From Penicillium oxalicum (Eukaryota; Ascomycota; Eurotiomycetes; Eurotiales; Aspergillaceae), in contig NC_064655.1 in NCBI RefSeq assembly GCF_001723175.1, positions 744,001 through 808,000 on the forward strand: a stretch of 64,000 nucleotides of DNA, in the 5' to 3' direction. This document shows positions 12,997 to 24,322 of this stretch, in pieces. The position numbers and the translations under genes were made by a program. Position 1 is the stretch's first letter. Each line of letters opens with the position of its first letter. Under the pieces are notes generated by a model that did not search any database, had not been told where the DNA came from, and saw only the letters and a list, made by a program, of their open reading frames with translations.

Positions 12997-14619
12997 ATGT
13001 CGAAGGATCCGTCAAAGCCCGAGCCAAGGCAGCCGGAGCATGACCTGGCAGATGAGATCAGCTCAGTCCCGACTGTCGAGGAAGAGAAGATTGAAAGAAA
13101 TCTGATGAGGAAGATTGATTTACATATCCTTCCTTTTGTGGTGCTGCTCTATTTGTTCAGTTTCCTGGATCGCGGTACGTCTGCTCTTTGGTCCAAACGG
13201 GCGACCCCTCAGTCGGCACGTGAAAGGCCAAAAGAGGCTGGAAGTGACTAATGCGTCGTAGTGAACATTGGAAACGCGCGACTCTACGGCCTGGAAGAGG
13301 ATCTGGGTTTGGTTGGCAACCAGTATCAAGTTGCCGTGTCGATCTTATTCGTCACTTACTGTGTAGGTTAACTCTCATTGTTTCTTTCATCCCGGAAGCA
13401 AAAAGGCGCTGACAATGTTCTCAAGCTCTTCGAAGTGCCATCCAATTTGGTCATCAAGAAATTGACACCGTCGCGTTACATTGCGGTCATCTCCGTCTTA
13501 TGGGGGATGATTGCCACTCTCACGGGAATCTGTCAGAGCTATGGTGGTCTCCTGGCTTGTCGTGTTCTGCTCGGCGTCGTTGAGGCGGGGCTGTTCCCCG
13601 GTTTGATGACTTACCTGACCCTTTTCTACAGCAAGAGGGAAATTGCTCTGCGAACGGGGTACCTCTTCAGCAGTGCCGCCCTCGCAGGCGCATGTGGTGG
13701 TCTCCTCGCCTACGGGATTGGTTTCATGGACGGTATTTCCGGACTCCGTGGATGGCGTTGGATCATGATTATTGAAGGAATTCCCACCGTGATCATGGGC
13801 GTGATCACTTGGTTCTTTTTGGCGGATGAGCCAGACACGGCATACTACCTCGACGAAGACGAAAGAGCACTCGTCGTCCGTCGCCGCAGCCGCTACGTGG
13901 GCCAGACGGCATCCGCGCAGAAATTCCACTGGGCAGATGTCAAAGAGGGCGCACTGGACTGGAAAATCTATGCTTTTTCTATCGGGCAGTTTGCCGTGGA
14001 TACCATGTTGTACGGGTACAGTACCTTTTTGCCCACGATCATCAAGGGGATGGGTCGCTGGTCTATCCCCGAGGTGCAAGCCTTGACGATCCCCTGTTAT
14101 GGCCTCGGGGCAATTGTCTATCTCATTGTGGCTTGGCTGAGTGATCGCACTCAGCGTCGAGCATTGTTCATCTGCCTCTTCAGTGTCATCTCGGTCATTG
14201 GATATGGTATTCTCATCAGTGACGCTTCCGCGGGGGTGCACTACTTTGGTGCCTTGTTGGTGGCCCTGGGCCTGTACGTTACGGTCGGACTTCCGCTCGC
14301 CTGGCTGCCCACGAACCTGCCTCGATACGGAAAGCGCACATTTGCCACCGGACTACAGCTCACATTCGGCAACATCAGCGGTGTCATGGCCCCTTTTCTA
14401 TACAAAAACGCAGAAGGGCCTCGATTCATTCGTGGCAACGCAGTCACCCTGGCCTTGGTGGGATTTGCTGGTATTCTCTACGGCATGATGTGGCTCTACT
14501 TGAACGCTGTGAACAAGCGCCGCGCTCGGGGGCTTTATGATGAGAAGATTGTCTCTTTATCCGAGGCGGAGATTCAGGAGCTTGGAGATCGTAACCCGCG
14601 CTTTCGATACAGCACTTGA
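12997..14619 (+). CDS. MFS transporter, anion:cation symporter (Dal5/allantoate permease-like) family
   Basis: Model: exons 12997-13174, 13262-13362 and 13426-14619; introns 13175-13261 (GTACGT...GTAG) and 13363-13425 (GTAGGT, branch CTGAC, CAAG); 490 aa. The family signature FSFLDRVNIGNARL is created by the first splice, and TYCLFEVPSNL by the second. The rest shows about 12 hydrophobic segments: GMIATLTGICQ, CRVLLGVVEAGLFPG with LTLFY, the loop WFFLADEPDTA, and the C-terminal half from ALTIPCYGLGAIVY onward. ACS-family carriers of fungi take up organic anions such as allantoate, nicotinate, pantothenate, tartrate or other carboxylates at the plasma membrane. The substrate cannot be read from the sequence; the divergent hydroxyacid oxidase suggests a hydroxycarboxylate. 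Confidence 0.85.
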
Positions 14620-14949
14620 CCGGGGTGTAGTATTCTGATGCAGCATGCAGCAGCGCCAATTTTCATTTGAGGGTGTTGATCATGGCGATCTTGAATCTAT
14701 CCTTAGATCTATAGACTACTTGACGAATTTCAACGGCCTCCTCACCGGACACAATTTATTATACGTTCCCGAGATTGTCTATGCTCTATGAAAACCGCAT
14801 CCGTGAATTCTTGGCTTGCTTCTTTGAATGACTCCTCCGCCGCCGATCGATCTCAAAGTGGCTGACGCCCACTGTGCAGGATAGGTCTTGGCGGTTCGTA
14901 GTCTCTTTGAGCGCAAGTGGATCGTCGACCTCCAATCCTGCGTAGTCGC
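14620..14949. other. short spacer, no gene seen
   Basis: About 330 bp between the MFS stop and the proposed phosphatase start. No coding signal; it should contain the MFS terminator and the phosphatase promoter. Confidence 0.5.
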
Positions 14950-16791
14950 ATGTATGCCAAAGGCCGAACAAACAGTGAGTGGGCTTTGGTGGTAACATCG
15001 AGGTCGCCAACTTCGGAGAAAGTTGTTTTGAAGATTTTACAGAATGTCCAATTCTGAAAGCATCTTTCTCTTTCCTAACTGCCATCTTGGCTCTGTTGCT
15101 TTTAGAATTGAAGACGGGATGCGCCTCGTTGAATGTCAATCACACGTCCTCGATATCGCGTGATGACATCTCCACACCTGCCACACGCTGCGCTACTTGG
15201 GAAAACCTGTTAGACCGACTCAGGGTAAATGGAGACGTTGAAGCCAGAAAATCTCAGACGCGATGGAATATCTTGCATCATCTCGGAGGGAATGGACCGT
15301 GGATCAAGATGTCCGAGGACGATGAAACAGCGCAGAATGTCTCACCACCTCTGGGATGTTTCATTGATCAAGTGCATATGGTATGTGACTGGAAACATAC
15401 GTCAGCGCCAACGGTTCCTCCTCTGAGTTGAAGCCTAGATCTCGCGACACGCGGAACGATACCCAACCCCTTCTGTCGGAAGACGTATGGTTACCTCTCG
15501 CAATGTCCAATCTCGAGTTCGCTAGCGCTAAACAATTCCAACAGGCCATCTCAGCTTTTTGGAACGGGTTCGCAATTTGAAATCACCTTTCAACTCTTCG
15601 CTCGAGTTTTTGAACAACTGGACATATTTCACCGACAACCCAGAGCGAGATTTTGGCCAGTTGACTACTACGGGTCCCTATGCAGGGGCCTTGACTGCTT
15701 TCACCACAGGAGTGCAGTTCCGAACTCGGTACAAGGATCTGCTTGGCCTCGGATCCTCGATTCGTTTCTGGGCAAGTGATTCTCAACGGGTAATTGATTC
15801 AGCTCGTCATTTTGCAGCAGGACTATTCGGCCTCGACTGGGAGACCAGGGGTGCAGCCGAACTTGAAATCATCCCGGAAATTTTTGAACGAGGTGCAAAT
15901 ACTCTTACTCCGGGCAACACATGCCGCCGGTACCTTGAGGACTCTGATCATGGACATGAGAATGGATACACGATGCTGGGGAAATATCAAGACTTGTACA
16001 CCCCTGGAATCTCGCAGCGATTGGTTGCTGAAAATCCCAGCTTCGGCAATCTGTCCAGCACGGAAATTTACGGGATGCAGGAGATGTGTGGGTTCGAAAT
16101 CATGGTTCGTGGACACAGTTCTTGGTGCTCTGTCTTCACTGAGGATGATTGGTGTCACTTTGAGTATGCTCGTGACATCAAGCACTACTATGGCTCTGGG
16201 CCAGGCAATCCATACGGCGGAGCGATGGGTTGGCTCTGGTTGAATGCCACGACGGAACTACTTCAGGCTGGGCCTGAAGCTGGATCATTATTCTTCAGTT
16301 TGTAAGAGAGGCTCTTTCCTTCCCCTCTCTTTCCTATTTTCTTTTTGCTGTTTATGCCGACGGGACACCCGGCTAATGGCGGAAATCTACCAAGCGTTCA
16401 CGATGGAGACCTTTCTCCCCTTATTGCCGCCCTGAATCTCTTCGATGATCCAATTCATGCGCCGCTTCCACTTCAGAGTATCCCAAGGAGCCGACAATGG
16501 AAGTCCTCGCAAGTTTTACCTATGGGGGCGAGGCTCTCACTTGAACGGATGTCATGCCGTAAGGCGGGTGGAAGGGATGATAGCGATGAGGTGTACATTC
16601 GCATCAACATGAACGACAAAATCCTGCAGTTACCTGGCTGTAAGGCAGGCCCTGGTCTCACCTGTTCACTGAGAGAGTTTGCAGACTACGTTTGTACTCG
16701 TGAAAACGTGGTTGGCAAATTTGATGATGTTTGCGGACTGGAGGGACGTGCTGAGCGTATTCCATTCTTGCGCCAACAGGGCAAATCCTGA
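14950..16791 (+). CDS. histidine acid phosphatase (phytase/acid phosphatase family), probably secreted or membrane-anchored
   Basis: Model: exons 14950-14974, 15043-15380, 15439-15484 (46 nt), 15545-16301 and 16395-16791; 520 aa. Exons 2-5 are well supported; the tiny first exon (MYAKGRTN) is tentative. A hydrophobic segment near residues 17-30 (FLTAILALLLLELK) is a signal peptide or type II anchor. Family landmarks: HHLGGNGPW, a phosphohistidine site RHAERYPT formed by the second intron splice (canonical RHGxRxP; His at about residue 125, with Ala in place of Gly), and the proton-donor pair in FVHDGDLSP (about 391-392) formed by the last splice. Cysteines in GLTCSLREF and DYVCTRENV fit the C-terminal disulfides of fungal HAPs. 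The expected role is extracytoplasmic release of phosphate from phosphomonoesters. Confidence 0.85.
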
Positions 16792-17378
16792 CGACGAGAG
16801 CAACTTCTGATCGGCTTGAGTATGAGATCGACAGGTGCAGGCCCAGGATAATGGTGAATAATGATGCAGAAAATCCTTGAGAGTATTCACATTTCAATAT
16901 GTATCTCATCTTCGAAGAATAGTTTCTCTGTGTGTGCCAGAACAACCTAAGGTTGGTTGAGCCAGGAGTAGCACGATTGGAAGATTTCATTTGTAGTGAG
17001 AGTCTAATGATCGAGAGTTCGGTAAACGCCAAGGTTCAACCCTTTGAAGCTCGCGAAGAGAGTCGATGACTGAATTCAGTGTTCACTCCCAATAATGATC
17101 GACTCTTTTCTGACGAACCAATCCATCGTGTTAGTTAGGGTGATTGGAACATTTCCCGATTACTGCGACGAGGACAATGTCCAGCTGGGCGCAGCCACGT
17201 GATTGGTAGCCCGGCGAACCAAGCTGTGTTTACTAAAAAGTTTCCCTTCAACGACCGCTGCCAAACCAAACCCAATCCGCGCTCTGCGCTCCCACAAGTC
17301 GAAATCACTTTCATACCCTACCTCATATCATTTCATACCTTCCAGCTTCAAATCAAGATTTTACGGATTTCAAAAAGG
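16792..17378. other. intergenic region
   Basis: 587 bp with no supported gene. It contains a CCACGTGATTGG element near 17194 (an E-box CACGTG next to a CCAAT box in reverse), about 180 bp upstream of the next start codon. This is a plausible promoter for the following gene. Confidence 0.5.
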
Positions 17379-18779
17379 ATGGAGTATCACGCCGTGCCGC
17401 CCGAGGAGCGCGCAAGAGACGAGAACGGCAACTTGCTCCCTTGGGGCTATGTCTACAAAGAGTGAGTCGCAAGCATCGGGCTGAAGAGAGATTCCTCCCT
17501 AGATCGCTCTTGCGTGTTTCGAATTGAAATTTGCTTTTTACCAAAAGCACGAGAGCAAGGAGTTGACCGGCAAATAATCAGTGAATCCCGCAACCTTCGA
17601 CGACCACCAGAGGAATCCGGACCTTTTGGCAAGAGGAGAAACGCCCGATATGAACGGTCGCGCACACGAACTGGTACCCCAGCAAAGCGCGAGAACCCCA
17701 ACGTGGCCGAATTTGGCCGTCTGTTTGCCCAGCAGCAAGATGAAGAGCGACCCGCCGGGCTTCCCAAGTCCTCATCATCAGGGAGCCTGGACGCAGGGCG
17801 CAAGCACACCGAGAAAGTGGCGACTGAATGTATTCTCTACGGATACAAGGCCAAGGATGGAGAATGGAAGGTGATTGACAAGTACGAGCGCATCTCGCAA
17901 GGCTTTATCTGCGAGGATTACCCGCGCAGTGACCCCAACTATCCGAACCAGTTTGGCCAGCTGATGAGCGGCGGGGATGTCGTCATCCGGACAAATTTAA
18001 CCGCGGACGCGAATCGCAAATCCAAGCGCTACGCGGGCGGATATCACTGGATCAAGGTCACCTTCGACTCTTCGCAAGCTGCCGATCGGGCCTGTTTCTT
18101 CTCACCACAGGAGGTTGACGGACATTTGGTCTTTTGCGAACTGTACGAGGGCCACGGCCCGGCGGAAGATGTTGCCATTCCCGCCGACTCGGTGAATGCT
18201 GCGAAGATGCGCAGCAAAAATGCGCGCACGTTGACATCCACACATTCATCCACGTTCTTGTCTAATGCAGGCAGCATGGATGGACAACCTTCTTCCTTCA
18301 CCTTGCCCCGGTCCTTCGGCATGAACAACCTGTCCAGCGTGGCCGAGCCCGAAAAGGAGCTGTCTTTCGACTCAACCACCACTACAACGGCAACTTCAGG
18401 AACGGCAACCGCAACCACAACCGCAGTCTCAACGGGGATCTCGTCTAGCTTCGGAAGCTCTTCATCGTTACAACACCGCAGCGTGTCTGACGCTCAATCA
18501 AAGCCGGACTCTGATTACATGACGCATATCCCTACCGTTCGCCGAACGAAGCTCCGCCCACTCACCGAGGCCCTTCCGCCGGGCCCCACGATGACTGAGC
18601 GTGTTCTCCGATCCATCCCCATCCTCAGTTGGTTTACAGGCGATATTGTCGGTGACGGACCGCAGTTGAAGGAGGATGGAACCTTTGACCATGATAAGTC
18701 GGGTGTATATTGGCGGTTTTGGTGGATGCTCGATCAGCTCCTGGGAACGGATATGTGTGGATTGAAGGAAGATTCATAG
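17379..18779 (+). CDS. RRM-like (Nup35/Nup53-type) domain protein, candidate nucleoporin
   Basis: Model: exon 1 17379-17461, intron 17462-17581 (GTGAGT, branch TTGAC, AATCAG), exon 2 17582-18779; 426 aa. The N-terminus is charged and Arg-rich. At about residues 100-220 lies a globular domain beginning TECILYGYKAKD and ending HWIKVTFDSSQAADRA and GHLVFCELYEG; its beta-alpha-beta pattern resembles the atypical RRM of Nup35/Nup53 proteins. A Ser/Thr-rich linker follows. The conserved C-terminus contains a helix (MTERVLRSIPILSWF) and an aromatic stretch (YWRFWWMLDQLLG), reminiscent of the membrane-binding end of Nup53-type nucleoporins. The assignment rests on this overall resemblance only. The safe call is a conserved RRM-like protein of unknown function. 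Confidence 0.5.
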
Positions 18780-19625
18780 AAGGATTCACGTGGTACATGT
18801 CTCCAGTCGGAGTCGACACGATGTGGACAGATTTGGTTGAAAGATGGGGTCTATCCAGCTTGAAAGCACTCCCATTCCAACGCTCGATCCAAATGACCGA
18901 GACACCACTAGCGGGAGCCAAGGATCGAAAGCAGATGTCAAGAAAAGAAGCATTTACGAGGCGTCATGATTCAGGTTGGGGTTCGATTTGTCTTTGTCTT
19001 TGGCTATGGTGTATGATAGGAATCGTGAATATTGCAATATCACCTCATGATCAGACAGCTCTGGTTTCTGGGAGGGGTTTCTTACGCTCATTCCGTCTCT
19101 CGGGGCCCTTCTCATGTACTATAAGAGGAAAGGCTCGCTTTTTCTATGTCAGATTCAAGGTAAGTCCGGCCGTTGATCTGGCTTAGGTACCAGGCATATC
19201 AGATGGGAATGGACCATCACGGTGTCGTGTTTAAGCTCCCTGCCTCAGACGTAGATTGACGATTGAACAAGGAATCAATCCTGCTCTGGATCCTTCCTCC
19301 ATGAGTTCTCTGACTGTGTCATGGGCCGGGCACTTGTCTACATAGATGTACTCGCTGTCTCTGCCTACTCTGTGGGTCATGACCCACCATTTTACCATTT
19401 TCATTCATGACCGGTGGAAACAACGGCTAAATTTGAGTCTCTCTCATTCCGATTCAAGACAAGAGAGCATGGATGCAAATCAGGGTTTCAAGTTTCTTAT
19501 AGAGAAAAAAAGAATCTTCAAGGTACAGAGAACATATTTTCTTCTAGCAAGACACCGGAAGGTGGTTGGATGAGGGAGGTGTCATGTGGTTACTTTGTTT
19601 GTTGCGAGACATCATGGCCATCGCT
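18780..19625. other. convergent 3' region
   Basis: About 850 bp between the stop of the RRM-like gene and the stop of the NAC beta gene on the opposite strand. Only short, domain-free frames are present; expected to hold both 3' UTRs. Confidence 0.5.
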
Positions 19626-20867
19626 TTACTCGACCTTGCTCTCGAAGTTCTCACCCTCGACCAAATCGGGGATGTCATCCTCCTCGTCGTCCTTCTGGCC
19701 CTGGGCCTTCTGCATGTTCTGGTAAGACTCGGCGAGCTTGCGGAGGGAGGCAAGGCTGTCGGGGCCGAGCTGGTTCAGGATACCGGGGACGAGCTCGGTG
19801 AGCTCCTTCTCCTCACCGTGGCCGTAGAGAGCGAAGGTGTTGGAGGGGACGGAACCGTGGACTGGTGTGAGGCAAATGAGCTTGTTAGTGGGTCATAATC
19901 TTCTTGGGTGTCGAGTCTCATTCGTAGTGATTTGGCAAGACCAGTGAACGGAGAACCCGCCAATTGGACGAGTCGCCCATATCAGGTCACCGAGGTAACC
20001 GACGAGGGGAGGGAAAGGTACTCACCGCGGGGAGCACCGAAGTGGATGACGTTGCCGTCCTCCTTGAACATGTTGACCTCCTCAATACCCTGGACGGGCT
20101 GGACGTTCAGCTTCTTGAGGGTGGCCTGGAGCTTCTTGTCATCGGCATCGGCGGTGCGGTGCACCTTCTTGACCTTGCGGCGGGGAGTACCCTTGCCTCT
20201 GGTGTGTGGAGAAAACAGCAAGTTAGTGAGGAATTCTTTTGCTCCTGGGTGGATGCGCCTGATAGAGGTGTGTCGGAGGGAGAGATAGTGAGAGTCCGGG
20301 GAGATGCAAGGGCTCGGCGAGGTCAGTAATCGCTGCGTGTGTCGAAGATGCACTGAACTGTTCTCCGATTTCTTCAGTGTGCGGCGTCGGGCTAGCCTCT
20401 GATATTGCAGATAGGTTCCAGTCTAGGATCGATCTTTTGTGACGCCGTCGCACGAGTTCCTCCTCCCTCACTGCACTCCAGTTGATCGAATTGGGAAGGG
20501 AAAGTGTTGGTATGGCAAAAAAGCGAGGTGTTTCCACCCAGTGTGGAAGATGATACGTACCCTATCCGAGAAAATCAAGACATTAGTTTAGTGATCAGGA
20601 GATGACGGGCGATCGAAAAGCAAGAAGCTTCTTTTCACACACGGCAAGCTAGCTCCAAGGTGCTGGGAGAGGATCAAAGTCCGGCGATGCAATGGGGATC
20701 CTCTGCGATTCCACCCGCTAAGCTCGACCCATTGAAATCTCCCAACACGTCCCCAACTCCAGCTTCCGCGGTCCAGATGCAACTTTCCATCCTGCCTCCC
20801 CCTTTCGAAGATATCACGTACCAATGCGCACGCTCTGCTGCATCTTAGCCAACTTGGCGTGATCCAT
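19626..20867 (-). CDS. egd1: nascent polypeptide-associated complex subunit beta (NAC-beta, BTF3/Egd1)
   Basis: Model: exon 1 20867-20822, a one-nucleotide exon at 20561, exon 3 20198-20026, exon 4 19861-19626; 151 aa. The protein starts [17 protein letters not shown] and [12 protein letters not shown] follows. It then has the NAC domain ([46 protein letters not shown]) and an acidic tail ([16 protein letters not shown]). NAC-beta binds ribosomes through its basic RRKVKK motif and, with the alpha subunit, contacts nascent chains. All introns have good signals: GTACGT/ACTAAT/GATAG (20821-20562), GTACGT/ACTAAC/CACCAG (20560-20199) and GTGAGT/ACTAAC/CACCAG (20025-19862). Without the extra G the frame after exon 1 fails or a conserved Gly is lost; see the separate entry. 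Divergent from the FSH1-type gene. Confidence 0.9.
20561..20561 (-). other. egd1: candidate one-nucleotide exon of the NAC beta gene
   Basis: On the minus strand the context is TCTCGGATAG|G|GTACGTATC. An acceptor with branch site ACTAATG about 20 nt upstream is followed by a single G and then by a consensus donor. Exon 1 ends one base into a Gly codon and the main exon starts two bases before a GGC codon, so exactly one base (modulo 3) must come from between. The single G gives GGA-GGC-AAG, i.e. the IGGKG motif conserved from fungi to human BTF3. The alternative is one long intron using a tandem acceptor (CAGAG|GC), which keeps frame but encodes IGKG. Confidence 0.7.
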
Positions 20868-23036
20868 TTTGACGGGTATGAGGGTGTTGAAAGAGGGGAT
20901 CTAGAGGTGCGACCCGTTAGCCGACTGGTGTGGAGAGCCAAGAGGCCAAAAGCGTCAATCCGAGCGATCGAGGAAGAGCTGAATCAATCGTGGCAGACGA
21001 AAGCCGACGACGAGGAAGATCAAGCGTACCGGGTTGATTTGAAGGTGGTGGTGGGAGTGGTGGTTGAGGAGGGGTGGATGGAACCGGAGAGGATTCGCAG
21101 GTGTTGGTTTGTCAGAGGCGGTTGATGATGCGCATCTCTCGAGTTTTGTGTGGGGGGGGGACAGCACCCGCCCAGTTGGTGTGTTCGCTAATACGCGGCC
21201 AAACGACGAGACCACCGCTCTAATAGAACTTCTACGCGGTAAAACATCTTTTACAGGATCATCTTTTTCATTCTGTATGAAGCTGGGGGGAGTGGGCAGA
21301 TATTTCGCAAAGTATACGTTGATCATGAAGGGCGCCTCCGTGGCAGTGGCCCATTTGATTGTGGGAGTCCTTCGTCCTCGACGGGAGAGTTGTTGCTCGG
21401 CTAAACCCTAACGGACGATTTCGAGATGGATCAGACTGTCACCAAAACCCGTCCGGTCTGCACGACGGAGTATGATAGCACATCCCCGTACACTTCTTCT
21501 GGAAAACTAAATGAAGGGCATGTTTCAAGGAGTGTGGTTCTCTTAAGTTGACGCGTAGGGTTGTCCGTCCACACTGGTTGATCTTGAGTCCTTCAACATC
21601 TTGGTTCACGTCTGGCGGAGGCCCGATTTTCAGCCTCGTGGTCAGCTGACTCTTGCTGACCGCTCTGGCAGAATCGACGGGAGTACTGGTTGCGTCGACT
21701 CACTTCCCTTGTGTCAACTGATTGGGTGATTGAGCGATGGTACAAGCGGACGCATTTGAGATCTGACTTGCGAGGACGATTGTGTGTGTGCCATTGGTGA
21801 TCTGGAAAGAGTCCAATTGAAGCTGGATATCATTCAAGTTGCGTATGATTTCATGTCAAGTCCAAGGTCCACCCAAGTTGTTGACGATGGGACCCATCCG
21901 TAATTGCAGCAACCGGCAACATAGAGGTCCAGCAACTCCCATGTGTGCTCGAAACAAGAGGTCTTTTCTTTTTTTTTCTCTCTCTTTGCCCCTCTCTATC
22001 CATTCATTTGTGCAAATGATGGGTGGAAGTGGTCAAGTGTGAAACTGAGTGTGTTGCAGACGTGGTCCCCCAGATAGTGAAGAAGGCAGAGTCGGTTCCG
22101 GTGGACAATACTGTCTTTCAGGATTGTCTTCTGAGACTGAGATATCCACCAAATAGGTTGGACCTTTCATTTGGTATAGGATATAGGTATAGTCGTCTGA
22201 CCGATGCTATTCTTTGGCGGGCTCTATAAGGCCGTGGAGTTGGGATGAGATGTCATTCTCTTCTGACCATTGCGTGTCATTAGTTAAAGGGATGGCACCC
22301 CCGGGGGTGTCGTGATGTATATCGTGTCTCTGGTCCCCGAATGCTCCAGGCCGGCACTCAGCCGCATCAGACCATTCCAGCCGCCCACACTCACATCGTT
22401 GCATCGCTTCGCTGCGAGTGTGTCATCCCCGGCAGATGGACAGGAAGACTCCACTCCACGTTTGCGAGGACCTCCATGTGGATAGATGGCCTCCAAACCA
22501 AATCTGTCTTCGAATCAACCCGGGATCCCTTGTCCACTTGAAGGCTCATCACTTGGAGTCAACGATATGCTCACCCCCTACCCAGGCCTTTAAGCTTCAA
22601 TTGCTCGCTTCCTGGTGCATAATCTGCCAAGGACAGGACCACCACTTCCCTCCATTGTTGGTCGCTCAGATCTCCTGTGGGGGAGGGTGGATGATTCATG
22701 CATCAGCAGTGCTGACAGCCTCACACAAACGCCCACACACACACACACACACACATACTTTCTCCCTCTCTTCTCTCTCTCTCTCACCATGCATGTGAAC
22801 TAGTAACAATAGAGTGTTATCCAAACCCTATCCACCAATAACTCAATACCATCGACTACTAGACTCATCGCTCGAGCCCAAGTTCTGTTTATCTACCTGA
22901 CTCTGACTCTGACCCTGGCCCTGACCCCCGATCCAAGATTTAAATCTCATCTCTGCGGGAGAAATCTACACAGCTCTTTGCTCAATCATTCTTCCAACTT
23001 TTTCCCTCCACTTCTCCGACAACATTCCTCTCCGTC
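20868..23036. other. long bidirectional intergenic region
   Basis: 2.2 kb between the divergent NAC beta and FSH1-type genes. No gene was recognised. It contains a CA microsatellite at 22734-22755, a 10-G run near 21151-21160 and CT-rich tracts (21965-21990, 22760-22790, 22975-23030), the last being typical of fungal core promoters just upstream of a start codon. Confidence 0.55.
22734..22755 (+). repeat. CA microsatellite
   Basis: Eleven CA units in non-coding DNA, about 280 bp upstream of the FSH1-type start codon. Confidence 0.9.
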
Positions 23037-24063
23037 ATGCGCTTTTTGTGTTTACACGGTGCAAGCACCAATTCCGAGGTAAGACGGCACGCCCCCCCAC
23101 CCCCCTCCCCTCCTCTTCTCTCCCATTGGAAGGTATCACATAATGTTATTTAATGAATATACCCGACTCTCCAAGTCGGGATATTTTGAATCAATGCATG
23201 TCTTGAGCTCAGCTAATCTTTTCGTGTCGGGGGGGTTTTGTTTTCCTGGGTAGATCTTCCAAATCCAAACGGGAGGATTGCGTCAATCTCTCGAGGAAAA
23301 GGGACATTCATTCACTTTTATCGATGGCAATGTTCCCTCGAGCTGTGAAGAGGGTAAGTCGGTCAAGCTTTGGGTGGTGAGACCGATTGAGCGGATGACA
23401 TGCACTTTTATTCTATGCGATTCCTTCGGGTCTTCCTTTCCTCCTTTGTCCAGGCTGGAAAGGACCACGAGGAATAAAGGGGGTCAACAAGAAAGAAAGG
23501 GCGAACAAAAAGAAGAGGGGGAATTTTAGGAACCACAAGCTGACCGAAACCAACTACAGGACTCGAGGGCGTCGTAGATGGGCCGTTCTACAGTCACTAC
23601 GTGCGCGACCCCGCTCTGCCGGGTGTCCAGCTCGCCGAGGCCTTTGAGCACGTCCAACGTGCTATTCAAAAAGAGGGTCCTTTTGACGTCGTCATGGGCT
23701 TCTCCCAGGGTGCCGCACTCGCAGCGGCGCTCATCGCCCACCACGCCAAAGAGAATCGAACGGGCCCACCCTTGTTTCGCGCAGGTGTCTTTATCTGCAG
23801 CGCGCGCGCCGTGGGAGAGCTCCGGGCTGGAGCGCATCGAGAACAAACCCGACACCTGGGCCATCAATATCCCGACGGCCCATGTGGTGGGTAAATTGGA
23901 CTCGTTGTACCCCGAAAGCATGAAATTGTACTCCATCTGCGAGCCGTCCAAGGCGGCTCTGTGGGATACCGGATCCAAGCACATGATCCCCTTTGATCAG
24001 AAAAATAACCAGGGCATGGTCCAAATCATTGAGGAAACAATCGCGAAAGCAATGAAGGATTGA
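23037..24063 (+). pseudogene. FSH1-family serine hydrolase, reading frame disrupted
   Basis: Exon 1 23037-23078 (MRFLCLHGASTNSE), intron to 23253, exon 2 23254-23353, intron to 23559, exon 3 23560-24063. Family features: LCLHGASTNSEIFQIQT, FIDGNVPSS, and the nucleophile elbow MGFSQGAA. The open frame from exon 3 runs well to FRAGVFICSARA (about 23810) and then loses similarity. The expected continuation (SSGLERIENKPDTW, WAINIPTAHVVGKLDSLYP, and GSKHMIPFDQ with the catalytic His) is in the +1 frame to the stop at 24061-24063. The shift falls in an alternating GC run (23799-23810) and equals one surplus base. No intron of workable size explains it: the only GT...AG pair in phase would be 16 nt. 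Either the gene is inactivated or the sequence has a one-base error; the rest is well conserved, favouring error or recent loss. Confidence 0.65.
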
Positions 24064-24322
24064 AAGGGAAAAAACCATTCAGCCGCGATTTAATTCTATT
24101 GGAAGAAGATGCGCCTTTTGCGCGCCACTCGGGTCGCAGCTTGCGCCCGTCCTCCAGGTAGCCCTGTTGTCTCCTCGTTGGGAACTATATGTTGGCATGC
24201 ATATCACAGTTGGGATCACAAAGGGGGATGAGCGTGGAGAAAGGTGGCCATGTCATGATGAGCAAGAAACAAACAAGGGAGTGAATAATGGAAGCAGCAA
24301 CGAAATGAACGCATTGGATCTG

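Noticed and set aside
13498..14241. A 247-codon open frame antisense to the MFS gene
   Set aside because: It is a shadow of the transporter reading frame, rich in Asp/His/Thr, without domain features.
20197..20821. NAC beta as a single 625-nt intron ending at the tandem acceptor CAGAG
   Set aside because: It keeps frame but removes one Gly of the IGGKGT motif, and ignores the well-formed acceptor and donor around 20561; kept only as an alternative.
21405..21414. CTAAACCCTAAC-like sequence suggestive of telomeric repeats
   Set aside because: Only a single unit is present.
23784..23799. A 16-nt intron repairing the FSH1-type frame
   Set aside because: It begins GT and ends AG and is in phase, but is far below any workable spliceosomal intron length and lacks a branch site.
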